Source: Clostridium sp. C8-1-8
GTDB lineage: Bacteria; Bacillota; Clostridia; Clostridiales; Clostridiaceae
NCBI RefSeq assembly: GCF_009928445.1
Contig: NZ_JAABNO010000005.1
Location: forward strand, 62,001-126,000
Length of the DNA: 64,000 nt
Direction: 5' to 3'
Position numbers and translations under genes: made by a program. Under the pieces are notes generated by a model, which made no database searches, was not told the DNA's origin, and saw only the letters and a list, made by a program, of their open reading frames with translations. Shown here in pieces: positions 26,512 to 36,005 of the stretch (positions are counted from its first letter, which is position 1; the number at the start of each line of letters is the position of its first letter).

Positions 26512-27135
26512 ATGGATAGTAAGTTGTACTTTAAAGAAGTAGCTAACCAATGGGATAATATGAGAGAAGAATTCTTTACCGAAGAAGTTAGAGATAAAGC
26601 ATATGAAGTTGCAGAAGTAAAAAATGGTGAGCTTGCAGCAGATATAGGGGCTGGAACTGGGTTTATCACAGAAGGCTTGCTAAAGAAGGGACTAAAGGTT
26701 ATAGCAGTAGACAGGTCAGAAGAAATGCTGGAAGAGATTAAGAAAAAGTTTAATTCTTTTGGAGACGTTGAATGCCGTCAGGGAGAAGCTGAAAAACTAC
26801 CAGTTGAAAGTGAAGCAGTTGACTATGCCATGGCAAATATGTTTTTACATCATGTAGAAGAACCTCTAGCAACAATAAAAGAGATGGTAAGAATAATTAG
26901 ACCAGGTGGAAAGTTAGTAGTCACTGATTTAGACGAACATAAATTTGACTTCTTAGTAACTGAACAGCACGATAGATGGATGGGGTTTGATCGCAAAGCT
27001 ATAGAAAATTGGTTCATAGAAGCAGGATTAAAAAATGTTTTTGTGGATTGTGTTGGAGGAAATTGCTGTGCTGCTTCAAGCTGTGGCTGCGAAAAAGCTA
27101 GTATAAGTATTTTTGTGGCTTATGGTGAAAAGTAA
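26512..27135 (+). CDS. Class I SAM-dependent methyltransferase, possibly arsenic-related
   Basis: 207 residues from the ATG at 26512, which has AAAGGAG upstream; a longer ORF from 26488 overlaps the MarR stop. SAM-binding motifs are ADIGAGTGFITEGL (motif I), VIAVDRSEEML (II) and the later AMANMFLHHVEEP and RPGGKLVVTDLDEH. The C-terminus contains GGNCCAASSCGCEKAS, a cysteine cluster unusual for general methyltransferases. It is shorter than classical ArsM (about 260 or more residues) and lacks its usual order of cysteines. It may methylate arsenite or another thiol-bound substrate; this is inference from context and cysteines. Confidence 0.75.
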   Translation: MDSKLYFKEVANQWDNMREEFFTEEVRDKAYEVAEVKNGELAADIGAGTGFITEGLLKKGLKVIAVDRSEEMLEEIKKKFNSFGDVECRQGEAEKLPVESEAVDYAMANMFLHHVEEPLATIKEMVRIIRPGGKLVVTDLDEHKFDFLVTEQHDRWMGFDRKAIENWFIEAGLKNVFVDCVGGNCCAASSCGCEKASISIFVAYGEK

Positions 27136-27269
27136 AGTATATATAATTTATATAATTACTATGCTTAAAAAACTATATTTTAGCATTTTCAGAACTTATT
27201 CTAAAGCTTAAGTATGCTTTGAAATGTAAGTTGTGCTCTTAGTAAATTTATTTAAGAAGGAGTATTAAA

Positions 27270-27770
27270 ATGGAATATGAAATAGATGAAATGCAACCAT
27301 CAGATTGGGAGCAAGTGAAGGAAATATATTTAGAAGGTATAAGGACAGGAATAGCTACATTTCAAAGCGGAGTGCCTACTTATGAAGAATGGGATAAAGC
27401 ACATCATAAATTTTGTAGGTTAGTGGCTCGTCTTAACAATGAAGTGTTAGGCTGGGTAGCTATAAGTCCAACTTCTAGCAGGCCATGCTATTCTGGAGTT
27501 GCAGAACTGAGTATTTACATTAGTGAAAGCAGCAGAGGAAGTGGACTCGGAACTGCTTTATTGATGGAGGCAGTAAAACAGTCTGAAGAAAATGGCATTT
27601 GGACACTACATTCTGGAATCATCAGAGATAATACTAAAAGTATAAGCCTCCATAAGAAATGTGGTTTTAGAGAAATTGGAGTAAGAGAAAACGTTGCTAA
27701 GATGCCAAGCGGAAAGTGGCATGATGTAATGCTTATGGAGAGGAGAAGCAAAGTTACAGGAATTGATTAA
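27270..27770 (+). CDS. GNAT acetyltransferase, phosphinothricin/arsinothricin (ArsN1) type
   Basis: 166 residues. It has the pattern of the phosphinothricin acetyltransferase family: IYLEGIRTGIATFQSGVPTY at the start, LGWVAISPTSSRP, then VAELSIYISESSRGSGLGTA with the acetyl-CoA loop, and the LHKKCGFREIG motif. This family includes ArsN1, which acetylates the arsenic antibiotic arsinothricin and is often encoded in ars loci. Position after the MarR and methyltransferase genes supports ArsN1, but phosphinothricin or methionine sulfoximine are possible substrates. GAAGGAG lies before the ATG. A terminator follows. Confidence 0.85.
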   Translation: MEYEIDEMQPSDWEQVKEIYLEGIRTGIATFQSGVPTYEEWDKAHHKFCRLVARLNNEVLGWVAISPTSSRPCYSGVAELSIYISESSRGSGLGTALLMEAVKQSEENGIWTLHSGIIRDNTKSISLHKKCGFREIGVRENVAKMPSGKWHDVMLMERRSKVTGID

Positions 27771-27775
27771 AATGG

Positions 27776-27827
27776 AAACACCCATGAAACAATTAATTTT
27801 ACTTAATTTTTTCATGGGTGTTTTTGT
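27776..27827 (+). terminator. Terminator after the acetyltransferase gene
   Basis: AACACCCATGAAA pairs with TTTCATGGGTGTT around an AT loop, followed by TTT. Confidence 0.85.
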
Positions 27828-27929
27828 GTGTTTGCTAGGCTTTTTATATTATAACCAAGATAATAGGATTTAAACATGTCAAAGAGCAAAAACTTACATC
27901 CATAATAAAAAAATAAGATATGTTTAATC

Positions 27930-27958
27930 TCTATACGTTACTTTAATAGAGCCTAACA
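27930..27958 (-). repeat. Dispersed repeat family 2, left-end fragment (inverted)
   Basis: The minus strand reads TTAGGCTCTATTAAAGTAAC then GTATAGAG, the left end of the family 2 element. Confidence 0.5.
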
Positions 27959-28044
27959 GTAATACTTTGCCAATGTTTTCGGTATAACTTCTCATATCTA
28001 TATTCTAGATTCGAGTTGTCAACAGGAAAAATTTATAGAACATA

Positions 28045-28074
28045 TTGACGCTAGAACGTGTGTTCTTATATAAT
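28045..28074 (+). promoter_or_regulatory. SOS promoter: LexA box inside a -35/-10 pair
   Basis: -35 TTGACG (28045-28050) and -10 TATAAT (28069-28074) are 18 nt apart. The spacer holds GAACGTGTGTTC (28054-28065), a perfect match to the Gram-positive LexA/DinR box GAAC-N4-GTTC. LexA would block RNA polymerase directly. Confidence 0.82.
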
Positions 28075-28103
28075 ATTATTGATTAGAGTTTGAGGTGAGA
28101 AAT

Positions 28104-28370
28104 ATGATATTAAATAAGAGCATAGAAATGGTGGCAGCCTTTAATAAGGATGGAAAGGTTATACCAGTGAGATTTAGAGTGTTTTCAGAGGATGAAAGCT
28201 ATACTGTTTTTACAGTAAACAAGATATTGAGAGTTGATGAAACAAAGAGTAATATGGAGAATGTAATTTTATTCAACTGCAAAAGCACAATTAACAATAC
28301 AGAAAAAGATATAGAGCTTAAGTATATAAAAGATACCTGCATGTGGTTTCTAAATAAAATAAATGCATAG
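28104..28370 (+). CDS. Small SOS-controlled conserved hypothetical protein
   Basis: 88 residues from the ATG at 28104, with GAGGTG 6 nt upstream; a GTG at 28095 overlaps that site. It begins MILNKSIEMVAAFNKDGKVI and is predicted beta-rich: VRFRVFSEDES, then VNKILRVDETKS, ending YIKDTCMWFLNKINA. I recall similar short proteins in clostridia near DNA-repair genes but know no function. Its only upstream neighbour unit is terminated, and it has its own promoter with a LexA box, so it is a single-gene DNA-damage-induced unit. Confidence 0.75.
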   Translation: MILNKSIEMVAAFNKDGKVIPVRFRVFSEDESYTVFTVNKILRVDETKSNMENVILFNCKSTINNTEKDIELKYIKDTCMWFLNKINA

Positions 28371-28393
28371 AACTATATATATTCTCATAAGGT

Positions 28394-28440
28394 AAAATAA
28401 CCTGACATTAAATTCTTATTAGTGTCAGGTTATTTTATTA
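28394..28440. terminator. Bidirectional terminator between the SOS gene and the GH5 gene
   Basis: AAAATAACCTGACA and TGTCAGGTTATTTT form a perfect 14-bp stem, with the T-run on one side and A-run on the other. It serves two convergent genes. Confidence 0.85.
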
Positions 28441-28530
28441 TTTAGAAAACTAAAGATGAGCCACAGATAAAATTTTAGCTAAGTATATTAAGTAACCATC
28501 TTTTTTTATCATCTCTTTTATTTATCATAA

Positions 28531-29943
28531 CTACTTATTTCCGTAATACTGACTAAGAGATACTCCGTTAGCTCCAAGAGGTATCTGATGATCAAGACCT
28601 ATGAATTTTCCAGTGGAGGTTTGCCACAATGCTGGCTTTAATAGCGCATACTTAGCTTCATCCCAGGTCTTCCAGTCATAGCTTAATAGTCCGCCAGTAT
28701 CTCCAGAGTTTGGATTTATACACCAGAAGGTATGATTTATATGCTTGCTAACAATATAATCTCTAAGAAGAGTCATCCACTTCTGATTCTTTCCTCCATC
28801 CATGATGCCTCCCCACTCACCAATTAGAAGTGGAGCAATTCCTTTGTCATTTATATATGCCCAACTGTTATACCAGTAATCATCTAGTAAGGTTTGGGTA
28901 GTGAAGTCTTTATCAAACCAACTTTGACTTGCAACTGAAGGACCATAATCATGTGGAGAATAAACTATTTGACTGTTTAAGGCACCAACATTTATAGGAT
29001 AGTCCTTTACTCCTCTTAGGTTTCCTCCCCACCAAGCACCATACCAAGGAGATTGCTCAGCACTAGCCCCCCAAATATCTGGGGTATTGTAAGTATAACC
29101 TTTTTCAGTCTTTGGGTATTGCTCAATTCCTTCTATCATAATTAGAACCTTAGGATTTGCAGCTAGTACAGCTTTTGAGCATTTCTCAGCGGCATACTTC
29201 CAATTGTTTTCATCAGTGGAGTTGTCCCATTTAGCTATATCTGTAGGTGCAGTTGCACTGTAGCCTCTTTTGCCGTGAGGTTCATTTTTAAGATCAAAAG
29301 CAAGAATTGTATCATCATTTTTATATTTATTTGCAAGCCAAGCTAATGTGTCTATCCATTTATCTGTAGTTATTTCACCAGCGGTAGTTGTAGTCTTTCC
29401 ATACCAAAGAGGATAGTTTTGCCCTGAATTGTTTGAATCTGGGCTATGGACATCTACCATAACCTTAATACCTAACTGCTTACAGTAGGTCATTATTATG
29501 TCAAATATCTCCATGCTGTTTTTAACACCCTTGGTAGTTGGATCGTAAAAATCGGGATTGCACACATAATATGGAGGATTATTCGCAGCAGTAACACTAG
29601 ACACAGGGTTAGGTTTTCCAATCATCCAGCTGTAGAGTAGCTCAGAAGAAATTGGTACTCTCAAGAATCCGATACCTCTGTTAGCAATGTTGGTCAAGGT
29701 ATCCTTAACATCATACCAAGCACCATGGAATACGTTTTCTGTACAGTTAAAACCAAACCAATTGGCGCCAGTAAGCCAAACCTCATGGCCATTGGCATCA
29801 TAAATCTTGTTACCAACACAATGAAGCCAGTCGTCATTATTGTTGTCAGCAGCTTTTACTTTTTGCACATTACTAAAGGAGCAGGTTGTTACAATTGTTG
29901 AAACAACAGCGATTAGAGAAATGAACTTTTTCAATCTTTTCAT
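28531..29943 (-). CDS. Secreted GH5 endoglucanase-type cellulase
   Basis: 470 residues. It has a signal peptide of about 31 residues (MKRLKKF, hydrophobic core, ending KVKA). A single GH5 domain follows from about 36 to 440. The acid/base Glu is in FDLKNEPHG (Glu221) and the nucleophile in LLIGEWGG (Glu376); HDYGP carries the substrate-binding His. It cleaves beta-1,4-glucan or related glucans. There is no dockerin or carbohydrate-binding module, so it is a free secreted enzyme. AAGGGGG lies upstream of the ATG. It is monocistronic and ends at the bidirectional terminator. Confidence 0.93.
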   Translation of the reverse strand: MKRLKKFISLIAVVSTIVTTCSFSNVQKVKAADNNNDDWLHCVGNKIYDANGHEVWLTGANWFGFNCTENVFHGAWYDVKDTLTNIANRGIGFLRVPISSELLYSWMIGKPNPVSSVTAANNPPYYVCNPDFYDPTTKGVKNSMEIFDIIMTYCKQLGIKVMVDVHSPDSNNSGQNYPLWYGKTTTTAGEITTDKWIDTLAWLANKYKNDDTILAFDLKNEPHGKRGYSATAPTDIAKWDNSTDENNWKYAAEKCSKAVLAANPKVLIMIEGIEQYPKTEKGYTYNTPDIWGASAEQSPWYGAWWGGNLRGVKDYPINVGALNSQIVYSPHDYGPSVASQSWFDKDFTTQTLLDDYWYNSWAYINDKGIAPLLIGEWGGIMDGGKNQKWMTLLRDYIVSKHINHTFWCINPNSGDTGGLLSYDWKTWDEAKYALLKPALWQTSTGKFIGLDHQIPLGANGVSLSQYYGNK

Positions 29944-29973
29944 TAAACTTTTCCCCCTTAAATAAATTTTAAT

Positions 29974-30073
29974 TAGGCTTTATTAAAATATCGTGTTGAA
30001 ATTAAGTGGTCAGTCATCCGATGCATCTCCTTATTAACCACTTAATTTCAACAATACTCCTGATTAAAGCCTT
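29974..30073. repeat. Dispersed repeat family 2, full palindromic copy (MITE-like)
   Basis: The left arm is TAGGCTTTATTAAAATATCG and TGTTGAAATTAAGTGGT. The right arm is ACCACTTAATTTCAACAATA and CTCCTGATTAAAGCCT. The whole about 100-bp unit folds on itself. It sits 30 bp before the GH5 start on the minus strand, so it is in or near that promoter. Confidence 0.65.
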
Positions 30074-30323
30074 TAATTAAACTCTTTATATAAAATGATG
30101 GATTTATACAAAAAATGCTTATAATATTTGGAATTAATTACATATTAACACCGCTAGTATAAAATTGCAACATTAATAAGTAAAATTTTTACAAAAAGAT
30201 TTTTAAGAATATACAATTAAAAATGGAAGTGATATATAAGGCCACTATGTCTATAAGTACACTTTTTAATATGACTTTAAGAAGTAAAGATTTTAAAGGT
30301 AGAAGTAAAGTTATTATATATAT

Positions 30324-30368
30324 TTAACGTTTTCAATGCATTAAAATTAGCTTGTGAAAACGTTTTGT
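30324..30368. promoter_or_regulatory. Pair of cre-like sites before the sugar ABC operon
   Basis: TTAACGTTTTCAAT (30324-30337, inverse orientation) and TGTGAAAACGTTTTGT (30353-30368) each contain TGAAAACGTT, the core of CcpA/LacI-family sites (TGWAANCGNTNWCA). They lie 20-65 nt before the GTG of the importer gene, where binding would block transcription. Confidence 0.7.
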
Positions 30369-30389
30369 AGAGGGATGAGGTGGTAATTT

Positions 30390-31883
30390 GTGAGTGAGAT
30401 TTTTTTAAGGATGGAAAACATACACAAAAAATTTCCTGGAGTTTATGCTTTAAAGGGAATAAACCTAGAGGTTAGAAAGGGGGAGGTTCATGGTCTTTTA
30501 GGAGAAAATGGAGCAGGTAAATCTACACTGATGAAGGTATTAGGTGGAGTACATGGACAAGACGAAGGAAAAATTTATGTTGAGGATAATGATTGTGGTT
30601 TCATCACTCCAAGTAAGGCAGCAGAGCTTGGAATTGGATTTGTACATCAGGAATTAAACCTGTCAGAAGCTTTAACAGTAGCTGAAAATGTGTTTATGGG
30701 CAGATTGCCTTACAAGAACAAGGCTCTTGGGATTGTGAATTATAAAAAACTATATTCAGATACAGAGCTTATATTAGAGAGATTAGGCATTAATATAAAG
30801 GCAACAGATCTTGTTTCAGATTTGGAGACCGCAAAAAAGCAGATGGTAGAAATAGCTAAAGCTATAAGCTTAAATGCTAAGATAATCATCTTTGATGAGC
30901 CCACTACATCACTTTCTAATAAAGATGTTACTAGCTTATTTAATGTTATTAATCATTTAAAGAGTCAAGGGGTATCTGCTATCTACATATCACATAGATT
31001 GAAGGAAATCTTTGATATTTGTGATAGAGTAACTGTGCTTAGAGATGGTACTTATATAGGGAGTGCTGAGGTGAAGGACATAAGTCAAGATGAGCTGATA
31101 AACATGATGGTTGGTAGATCCTTAAGTAATCTATTTCCAAAAGAGATTTTCCCTCAAGGGCCTGTAGTTCTAGAGACTAAGGACTTATGCGATACTACTG
31201 GGAGAATAAAGAACATTAGCATAAAGGCTAGAAAAGGTGAAATCTTAGGGTTTGCTGGTTTAGTAGGTTCTGGACGTACAGAAGTTATGAGGCTGATCTT
31301 TGGAGCGGATAAGATTGGAAAAGGACACGTTAAGATAAATGGTAAGCTTGTAAAGCTAAAGTCACCGGAAGATGCTATTAGGCATGGTGTATGTTTGCTT
31401 ACTGAGGATAGAAAAAAGCAAGGCTTATCTCTAGTTATGAGTGTAAATGATAACATCAATATTACCAATTTAAAAAGCTTTTTATTAAATCATAAGGCAT
31501 TAAGACAGACCGGAGAGAAATTTAGAGAAGCGCTACTTATAAAGACTTCAAATCTTGATGCTCTGGCTGGAACTCTTTCTGGTGGAAATCAACAGAAAAT
31601 AGTACTAGCTAAGTGGCTAAATACTAATTCAGAAATATTTATTTTTGATGAGCCTACTAAGGGGATAGATGTAGGTGCTAAAGCTGAAATATATCATATA
31701 ATGAATGATTTAGTTAGAAAAGGTAAGGTAGTAATAATGATATCCTCGGAGCTTCCAGAATTATTAGGTATGTCAGATAGAATTTATGTAATGTGTGAAG
31801 GAAAAGTTACTGGTGAACTTAACAGAGAAGAAGCTAGTCAAGAAAAAATCATGGCATTAGCTACAGTTGGAGGTGCTAATTAA
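30390..31883 (+). CDS. Sugar ABC importer ATPase (RbsA/XylG/MglA type)
   Basis: 497 residues with two fused ABC domains. The first has Walker A GENGAGKST near residue 38 and FDEPTTSLS. The second has the shortened loop GLVGSGRTEV, the signature LSGGNQQK and FDEPTKGIDVG. This architecture is specific to the CUT2 family importing monosaccharides such as xylose, ribose or galactose. GTG start with GAGGTGG upstream. It forms an operon with the permease (2-nt gap) and binding protein. The neighbouring xylosidase suggests a pentose as substrate. Confidence 0.93.
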   Translation: MSEIFLRMENIHKKFPGVYALKGINLEVRKGEVHGLLGENGAGKSTLMKVLGGVHGQDEGKIYVEDNDCGFITPSKAAELGIGFVHQELNLSEALTVAENVFMGRLPYKNKALGIVNYKKLYSDTELILERLGINIKATDLVSDLETAKKQMVEIAKAISLNAKIIIFDEPTTSLSNKDVTSLFNVINHLKSQGVSAIYISHRLKEIFDICDRVTVLRDGTYIGSAEVKDISQDELINMMVGRSLSNLFPKEIFPQGPVVLETKDLCDTTGRIKNISIKARKGEILGFAGLVGSGRTEVMRLIFGADKIGKGHVKINGKLVKLKSPEDAIRHGVCLLTEDRKKQGLSLVMSVNDNINITNLKSFLLNHKALRQTGEKFREALLIKTSNLDALAGTLSGGNQQKIVLAKWLNTNSEIFIFDEPTKGIDVGAKAEIYHIMNDLVRKGKVVIMISSELPELLGMSDRIYVMCEGKVTGELNREEASQEKIMALATVGGAN

Positions 31884-31885
31884 AT

Positions 31886-32893
31886 ATGGATCAAAAAGTT
31901 AGTTCAAAATCAAATTTATTAACAAAGAAATCATCCAATTTGAATGCAAGAGAATTACTTCTAAAATACTCTATTTACTTAGTTTTAGTTGTGTTAATCA
32001 TAGCCTTTTCAGGCATTAGTCCCAAGTTCTTAAGTACTGCAAACATTGGAAACTTTTTAAGACAAATACCTACAGTTGGCATAATAACTGTGGCAATAAC
32101 CATGGTGTTAATAACTGGAGGTGTAGATCTTTCTATTGGTGCAATCGCAGCATTTTCTGGTACTGCCGCAGCCTATCTGTCACTACAGGGATTAAATCCA
32201 GTAATTGTTATTATACTTTCCTTAGCTATAGGTGGCTTATGGGGATTGTTCAATGGATTTCTTATAACCAAGTTTAAACTGGAGCCTTTTATTTTAACTA
32301 TGGGTACAAGCTACTTGATAAGAGGTTTAATATTATTCTTCACAAACGGAATTTATATTAAAGGTGTACCAGATTGGTTTTATAGCCTTGCAAACACAAC
32401 GGTTGGAGCTAGAATAGTACATTCTAATACAGTTATCTTTATAATCCTAGCAGTGATTATGGCTTTTGTAATGAAGAATACTAGATTTGGCCGATATAGT
32501 TATGCCGTTGGATCAAATAAAGAAGCGGCTAGATTGTCAGGTATAAATGTGGATAAGCACTTTATAAAGGTATATGTAATTGAAGGTATCTTTGCAGCTC
32601 TTGCAGGTTTGTTGCTTATGTCAAGCTTAAATGTAGGCGCTCCAAGTGAAGCAGATGGTATAGATTTATTTGCAATGGCAGCAGCAATCATTGGAGGTGC
32701 TCAGTTTGGAGGCGGTATTGGTACTATAGGTGGAGCAATGGTTGGTATACTAACTATTCAGGTGTTCCAAAATGGGCTTGCTATCTTAGGTGTTAATACC
32801 TTTATACAAAAGGCTGTAACTGGAGCTATTATAGTGGTTGCGGTAATTATAGACTTTTACAGAAAAAGAAGTACCTTTAAGGCAAAAGGATAG
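31886..32893 (+). CDS. Sugar ABC importer permease (CUT2 type)
   Basis: 335 residues with about ten membrane helices. The region ITGGVDLSIGAIAAFSGTAA and the later AAIIGGAQFGGGIGTIGGA are characteristic of RbsC/XylH permeases. It forms the membrane channel, probably as a homodimer, with the upstream ATPase. The ATG is 2 nt after the ATPase stop, so translation is probably coupled. Confidence 0.92.
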   Translation: MDQKVSSKSNLLTKKSSNLNARELLLKYSIYLVLVVLIIAFSGISPKFLSTANIGNFLRQIPTVGIITVAITMVLITGGVDLSIGAIAAFSGTAAAYLSLQGLNPVIVIILSLAIGGLWGLFNGFLITKFKLEPFILTMGTSYLIRGLILFFTNGIYIKGVPDWFYSLANTTVGARIVHSNTVIFIILAVIMAFVMKNTRFGRYSYAVGSNKEAARLSGINVDKHFIKVYVIEGIFAALAGLLLMSSLNVGAPSEADGIDLFAMAAAIIGGAQFGGGIGTIGGAMVGILTIQVFQNGLAILGVNTFIQKAVTGAIIVVAVIIDFYRKRSTFKAKG

Positions 32894-32987
32894 TAACTTA
32901 CAAATCCTTTAAGCTAAGCTATTAATTTATTTGGCTAAGTTAGCCATTTATTTAAATAATTAAGAATTATATGAGGGGGAAATTATA

Positions 32988-34013
32988 ATGAAAAAGAAAG
33001 TTATTGCTGTGGTTGCAGCGCTATTAGTTACCGGAAGTGTATTGGCAGGATGTGGACAAAAGGATAAAGCTTCTTCAGCTTCAGCAGGAAAAGGAAAGAC
33101 ACTTTATTTTGTTCCGATAGTAGATACAGGAGCATATTGGTCACCAATGAAGAAGGCTGCTCAAGATGAAGCGAAAGCTTTGGGGTATGAGTTGGTTTTT
33201 AAAACTTCACCTTCCAATGAACCACAAAAAAATGAAAAGCATTTAGGTTTCGTAGATGAAGCCATACAAAATAGTGCAGCAGGTATTGCTGTAGCTCCAA
33301 TGGATCCAGATATGTTTGATAAGAAAATCAAAGAAGTAAAGGATGCTAATATACCAGTAGTAACCTTTGATGCTGATGTTAAGACTAAAGGTAATAGAAC
33401 TTCTTATGTTGGTACAGATAACAAATTAGCTGGAGAAGAATTAGGAAAGCAAGGGGCTCAATACCTCAAAGATAAAGGCATTAAAAGCGGTAAGATAGCT
33501 ATGGCTGCAGTAAATTTGACTCAAACTACTATGACATATAGACAAGCAGGCATTAAGTCTGGTTTTGAAAAGATTATGGGAGATGACGCTAAGAGCTTTA
33601 CCTGGTTAGAACCAATTCAAGACAATGATCAAGCTGCAGAGTCAAAAAAGCAGCTAGAAGGACAGATAACTGCTAATCAGGATATGGTTGCGGTGTTCTC
33701 TTTAGGTTCTGAAGGTCCTGATACTGGAGTTATGGAAGCTATCAAATCACAGAATAAAGCTGGTAAAATATATCACTTTGGATTTGATTATACTCCAACT
33801 TGGGAAAATGGTATATCTACTGGCTTAATAACAGGAATAGTAGACCAAGACTCTTATTCTATCGGAAAGACTGTAATTGATGTGTTAGATAAGAAGATAA
33901 AGGGAGAAAAGGTTGACGAAAATTACCCTGTATCAGTTAAATGGGTACCAGCAGACAAAATTGTTGACTATGGTAAAGAGAAGCAAAAACAGTTCACCAC
34001 AGAAACAAAATAA
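32988..34013 (+). CDS. Sugar-binding lipoprotein of the CUT2 importer
   Basis: 341 residues. The lipobox VLAGC places the lipidated Cys at about residue 22. A periplasmic-binding type I fold follows (YFVPIVDTGAYWSPMKKAA, then AGIAVAPMDPDMFDKKI and DADVKTKGNRTSYVGTDN). It captures the sugar outside the cell and delivers it to the permease. GGGGG lies before the ATG. The ligand is not known; xylose or an oligosaccharide is plausible from context. Confidence 0.92.
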   Translation: MKKKVIAVVAALLVTGSVLAGCGQKDKASSASAGKGKTLYFVPIVDTGAYWSPMKKAAQDEAKALGYELVFKTSPSNEPQKNEKHLGFVDEAIQNSAAGIAVAPMDPDMFDKKIKEVKDANIPVVTFDADVKTKGNRTSYVGTDNKLAGEELGKQGAQYLKDKGIKSGKIAMAAVNLTQTTMTYRQAGIKSGFEKIMGDDAKSFTWLEPIQDNDQAAESKKQLEGQITANQDMVAVFSLGSEGPDTGVMEAIKSQNKAGKIYHFGFDYTPTWENGISTGLITGIVDQDSYSIGKTVIDVLDKKIKGEKVDENYPVSVKWVPADKIVDYGKEKQKQFTTETK

Positions 34014-34034
34014 TATAACTATATTTATCATTTA

Positions 34035-34167
34035 GATTTTGTTAAAATACCCTGTTGAAATTCAGTGGTCAATCATATGATATTTTGATGAATTTTGGAT
34101 AATTGCATGCTCATATAGCATATATCTCATAACTACTGAATTTCAGCAATATTATTAAACATAGCCA
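34035..34167. repeat. Dispersed repeat family 2, full copy
   Basis: The left arm is TTTTGTTAAAATACCCTGTT and GAAATTCAGTGGTCAATCAT. The right arm is ACTACTGAATTTCAGCAATA and TTATTAAACATAGCC. The centre differs from the copy at 29974-30073. Located between the importer and the xylosidase gene. Confidence 0.6.
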
Positions 34168-34240
34168 ATATATAGACTAGATAAAATAAAATCAATAGTT
34201 GTACAATTAAGTACAGGAGATATGAAAAGGAGGTTTTAAT

Positions 34241-35827
34241 ATGAATAAAATAAGTAATCCTATTCTTAAAGGATTCAACCCAGACCCATCAGTATGTAGA
34301 TGTGGGGAGGACTATTATATAGCTACTTCGACCTTTGAATGGTTTCCGGGGGTGCAGATACATCATTCTAAGGATTTAAAAAATTGGAATTTGATAAAAA
34401 GACCTTTGGATAGATTGAGCCAGTTAAACATGAGTGGAGATCCTGATTCTGGTGGTATCTGGGCACCGTGCCTATCATACTATGATAATAAGTTTTGGCT
34501 AATATATACTGATGTTAAGCAGTTATCAGGAATATGGAAGGACTCACTAAATTACTTAGTTACTAGTGATAGCATAACTGGACAGTGGAGTGAGCCTATT
34601 TTTCTAAATAGTTCTGGGTTTGACCCATCATTATTTCACGATGATGACGGAAGGAAATACTTACTCAATATGGTTTGGGATCATAGAGAAGGAAATCATC
34701 AATTTTATGGTATAGTCCTTCAAGAGTATAGTGTAGAAGAGAAAAAACTAATAGGGAAACCTAAGCTTATATTTAAAGGTACAGAAATTAAGCTTACTGA
34801 AGGGCCACATATCTATAAGATAAATGGATATTATTACTTGATGGTAGCAGAAGGCGGCACTAAGTATGAACATGCAGTAACAATTGCTAGATCGAAAAAT
34901 ATTGATGGACCATATGAATTACATCCAGAAAATCCAATTTTAACTTCCTGGAATTCTCCAACTAACCCTTTGCAAAAGGCTGGCCATGCTTCTTTAGTTC
35001 ATACTCACAGCGATGAATGGTACTTGGCTCACCTAGTAGGAAGGCCTTTAACAGAAAGAGGCTGCTGTCCTTTGGGAAGAGAAACAGCCATTGAAAAAAT
35101 TGAATGGCAAGATGGATGGCCATATGTATCTAACGGAAGAGAACCTTCTTTATATGTAGAGGCACCTAGAATAGAAGAAGTTAAATGGGAACCTAATTAT
35201 CCTATAAGGGATGATTTTGATGAGGAAGAACTAAATATTAATTTTCAAACTTTGAGAGTTCCGTTAGACCAGTTTGTAATGACCTTAAAAGAAAGAAAAG
35301 GCTATCTAAGACTAAGAGGGAAGCAGTCTTTAACCTCGAAATTCCTCCAAGCACATGTAGCTAGAAGATGGCAAAGCTTCAATTTTGATGCTATAACTGG
35401 GTTGCAATTTAATCCATCAAGTTTTCAGCAAATGGCTGGTCTTGTATGCTATTACAACACTGAAAACTGGGTATATATAAATATCACAATGGATGAAGAA
35501 CTTGGAAAGGTAATTAATTTAATAGAATGTGACAACTTTAAATTTTCTGAACCATTAAAACAGGATAAGATAGTGGTACCTCAGAATGTGGAAACAGTTC
35601 ATTTTAAAGTAGAGGTTAGACGGGAAAAGTATAGATTCTTATATTCCTTTGATGAAAAGCACTGGACAGATATTCCAATATATTTTGATTCTAACAAGTT
35701 GTCAGATGACTATATTAGAGGCGAAGGCTTCTTTACTGGTGCTTTTGTTGGAATGTGTTGTCAAGATGCTACTGGACAGAATCTTGAAGCAGATTTTGAC
35801 TACTTTACTTATAAAGAAATTTATTGA
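34241..35827 (+). CDS. GH43 beta-xylosidase
   Basis: 528 residues without a signal peptide, so it acts in the cytoplasm on imported xylo-oligosaccharides. The N-terminal five-bladed propeller carries the catalytic base Asp15 (GFNPDPS), the pKa-modulating Asp128 (GFDPS) and the acid Glu187 (LTEGPH). A C-terminal beta-sandwich from about residue 325 is typical of the XynB-type subfamily and includes [26 protein letters not shown] lies before the ATG. The substrate could include arabinosides, as many members are bifunctional. Confidence 0.93.
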   Translation: MNKISNPILKGFNPDPSVCRCGEDYYIATSTFEWFPGVQIHHSKDLKNWNLIKRPLDRLSQLNMSGDPDSGGIWAPCLSYYDNKFWLIYTDVKQLSGIWKDSLNYLVTSDSITGQWSEPIFLNSSGFDPSLFHDDDGRKYLLNMVWDHREGNHQFYGIVLQEYSVEEKKLIGKPKLIFKGTEIKLTEGPHIYKINGYYYLMVAEGGTKYEHAVTIARSKNIDGPYELHPENPILTSWNSPTNPLQKAGHASLVHTHSDEWYLAHLVGRPLTERGCCPLGRETAIEKIEWQDGWPYVSNGREPSLYVEAPRIEEVKWEPNYPIRDDFDEEELNINFQTLRVPLDQFVMTLKERKGYLRLRGKQSLTSKFLQAHVARRWQSFNFDAITGLQFNPSSFQQMAGLVCYYNTENWVYINITMDEELGKVINLIECDNFKFSEPLKQDKIVVPQNVETVHFKVEVRREKYRFLYSFDEKHWTDIPIYFDSNKLSDDYIRGEGFFTGAFVGMCCQDATGQNLEADFDYFTYKEIY

Positions 35828-35916
35828 TAATAGACGTGGCAGGGAATTTTTACTAAAATCCTTGCCATTATCTGCTTTATTGAAACATGAGATTTTTGTT
35901 AATTAAGTGTAGCAAT

Positions 35917-35955
35917 TCGAAAATATAAATTTTAATATGAAGTGATATATCTGTA
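35917..35955 (+). repeat. Dispersed repeat family 3, short copy
   Basis: CGAAAATATAAATTTTAATA then TGAAGTGATATATCTG matches the right part of the copy at 14645-14752. Confidence 0.45.
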
Positions 35956-36005
35956 ATATGGTATTATTTATATAGGAAAATAAAAAATTATCCTAGAGGT
36001 GATGT

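Noticed and set aside
35649-35906. 85-codon plus-strand ORF at the end of the xylosidase gene
   Set aside because: Out-of-frame shadow of the GH43 gene with a short intergenic tail; no ribosome site.
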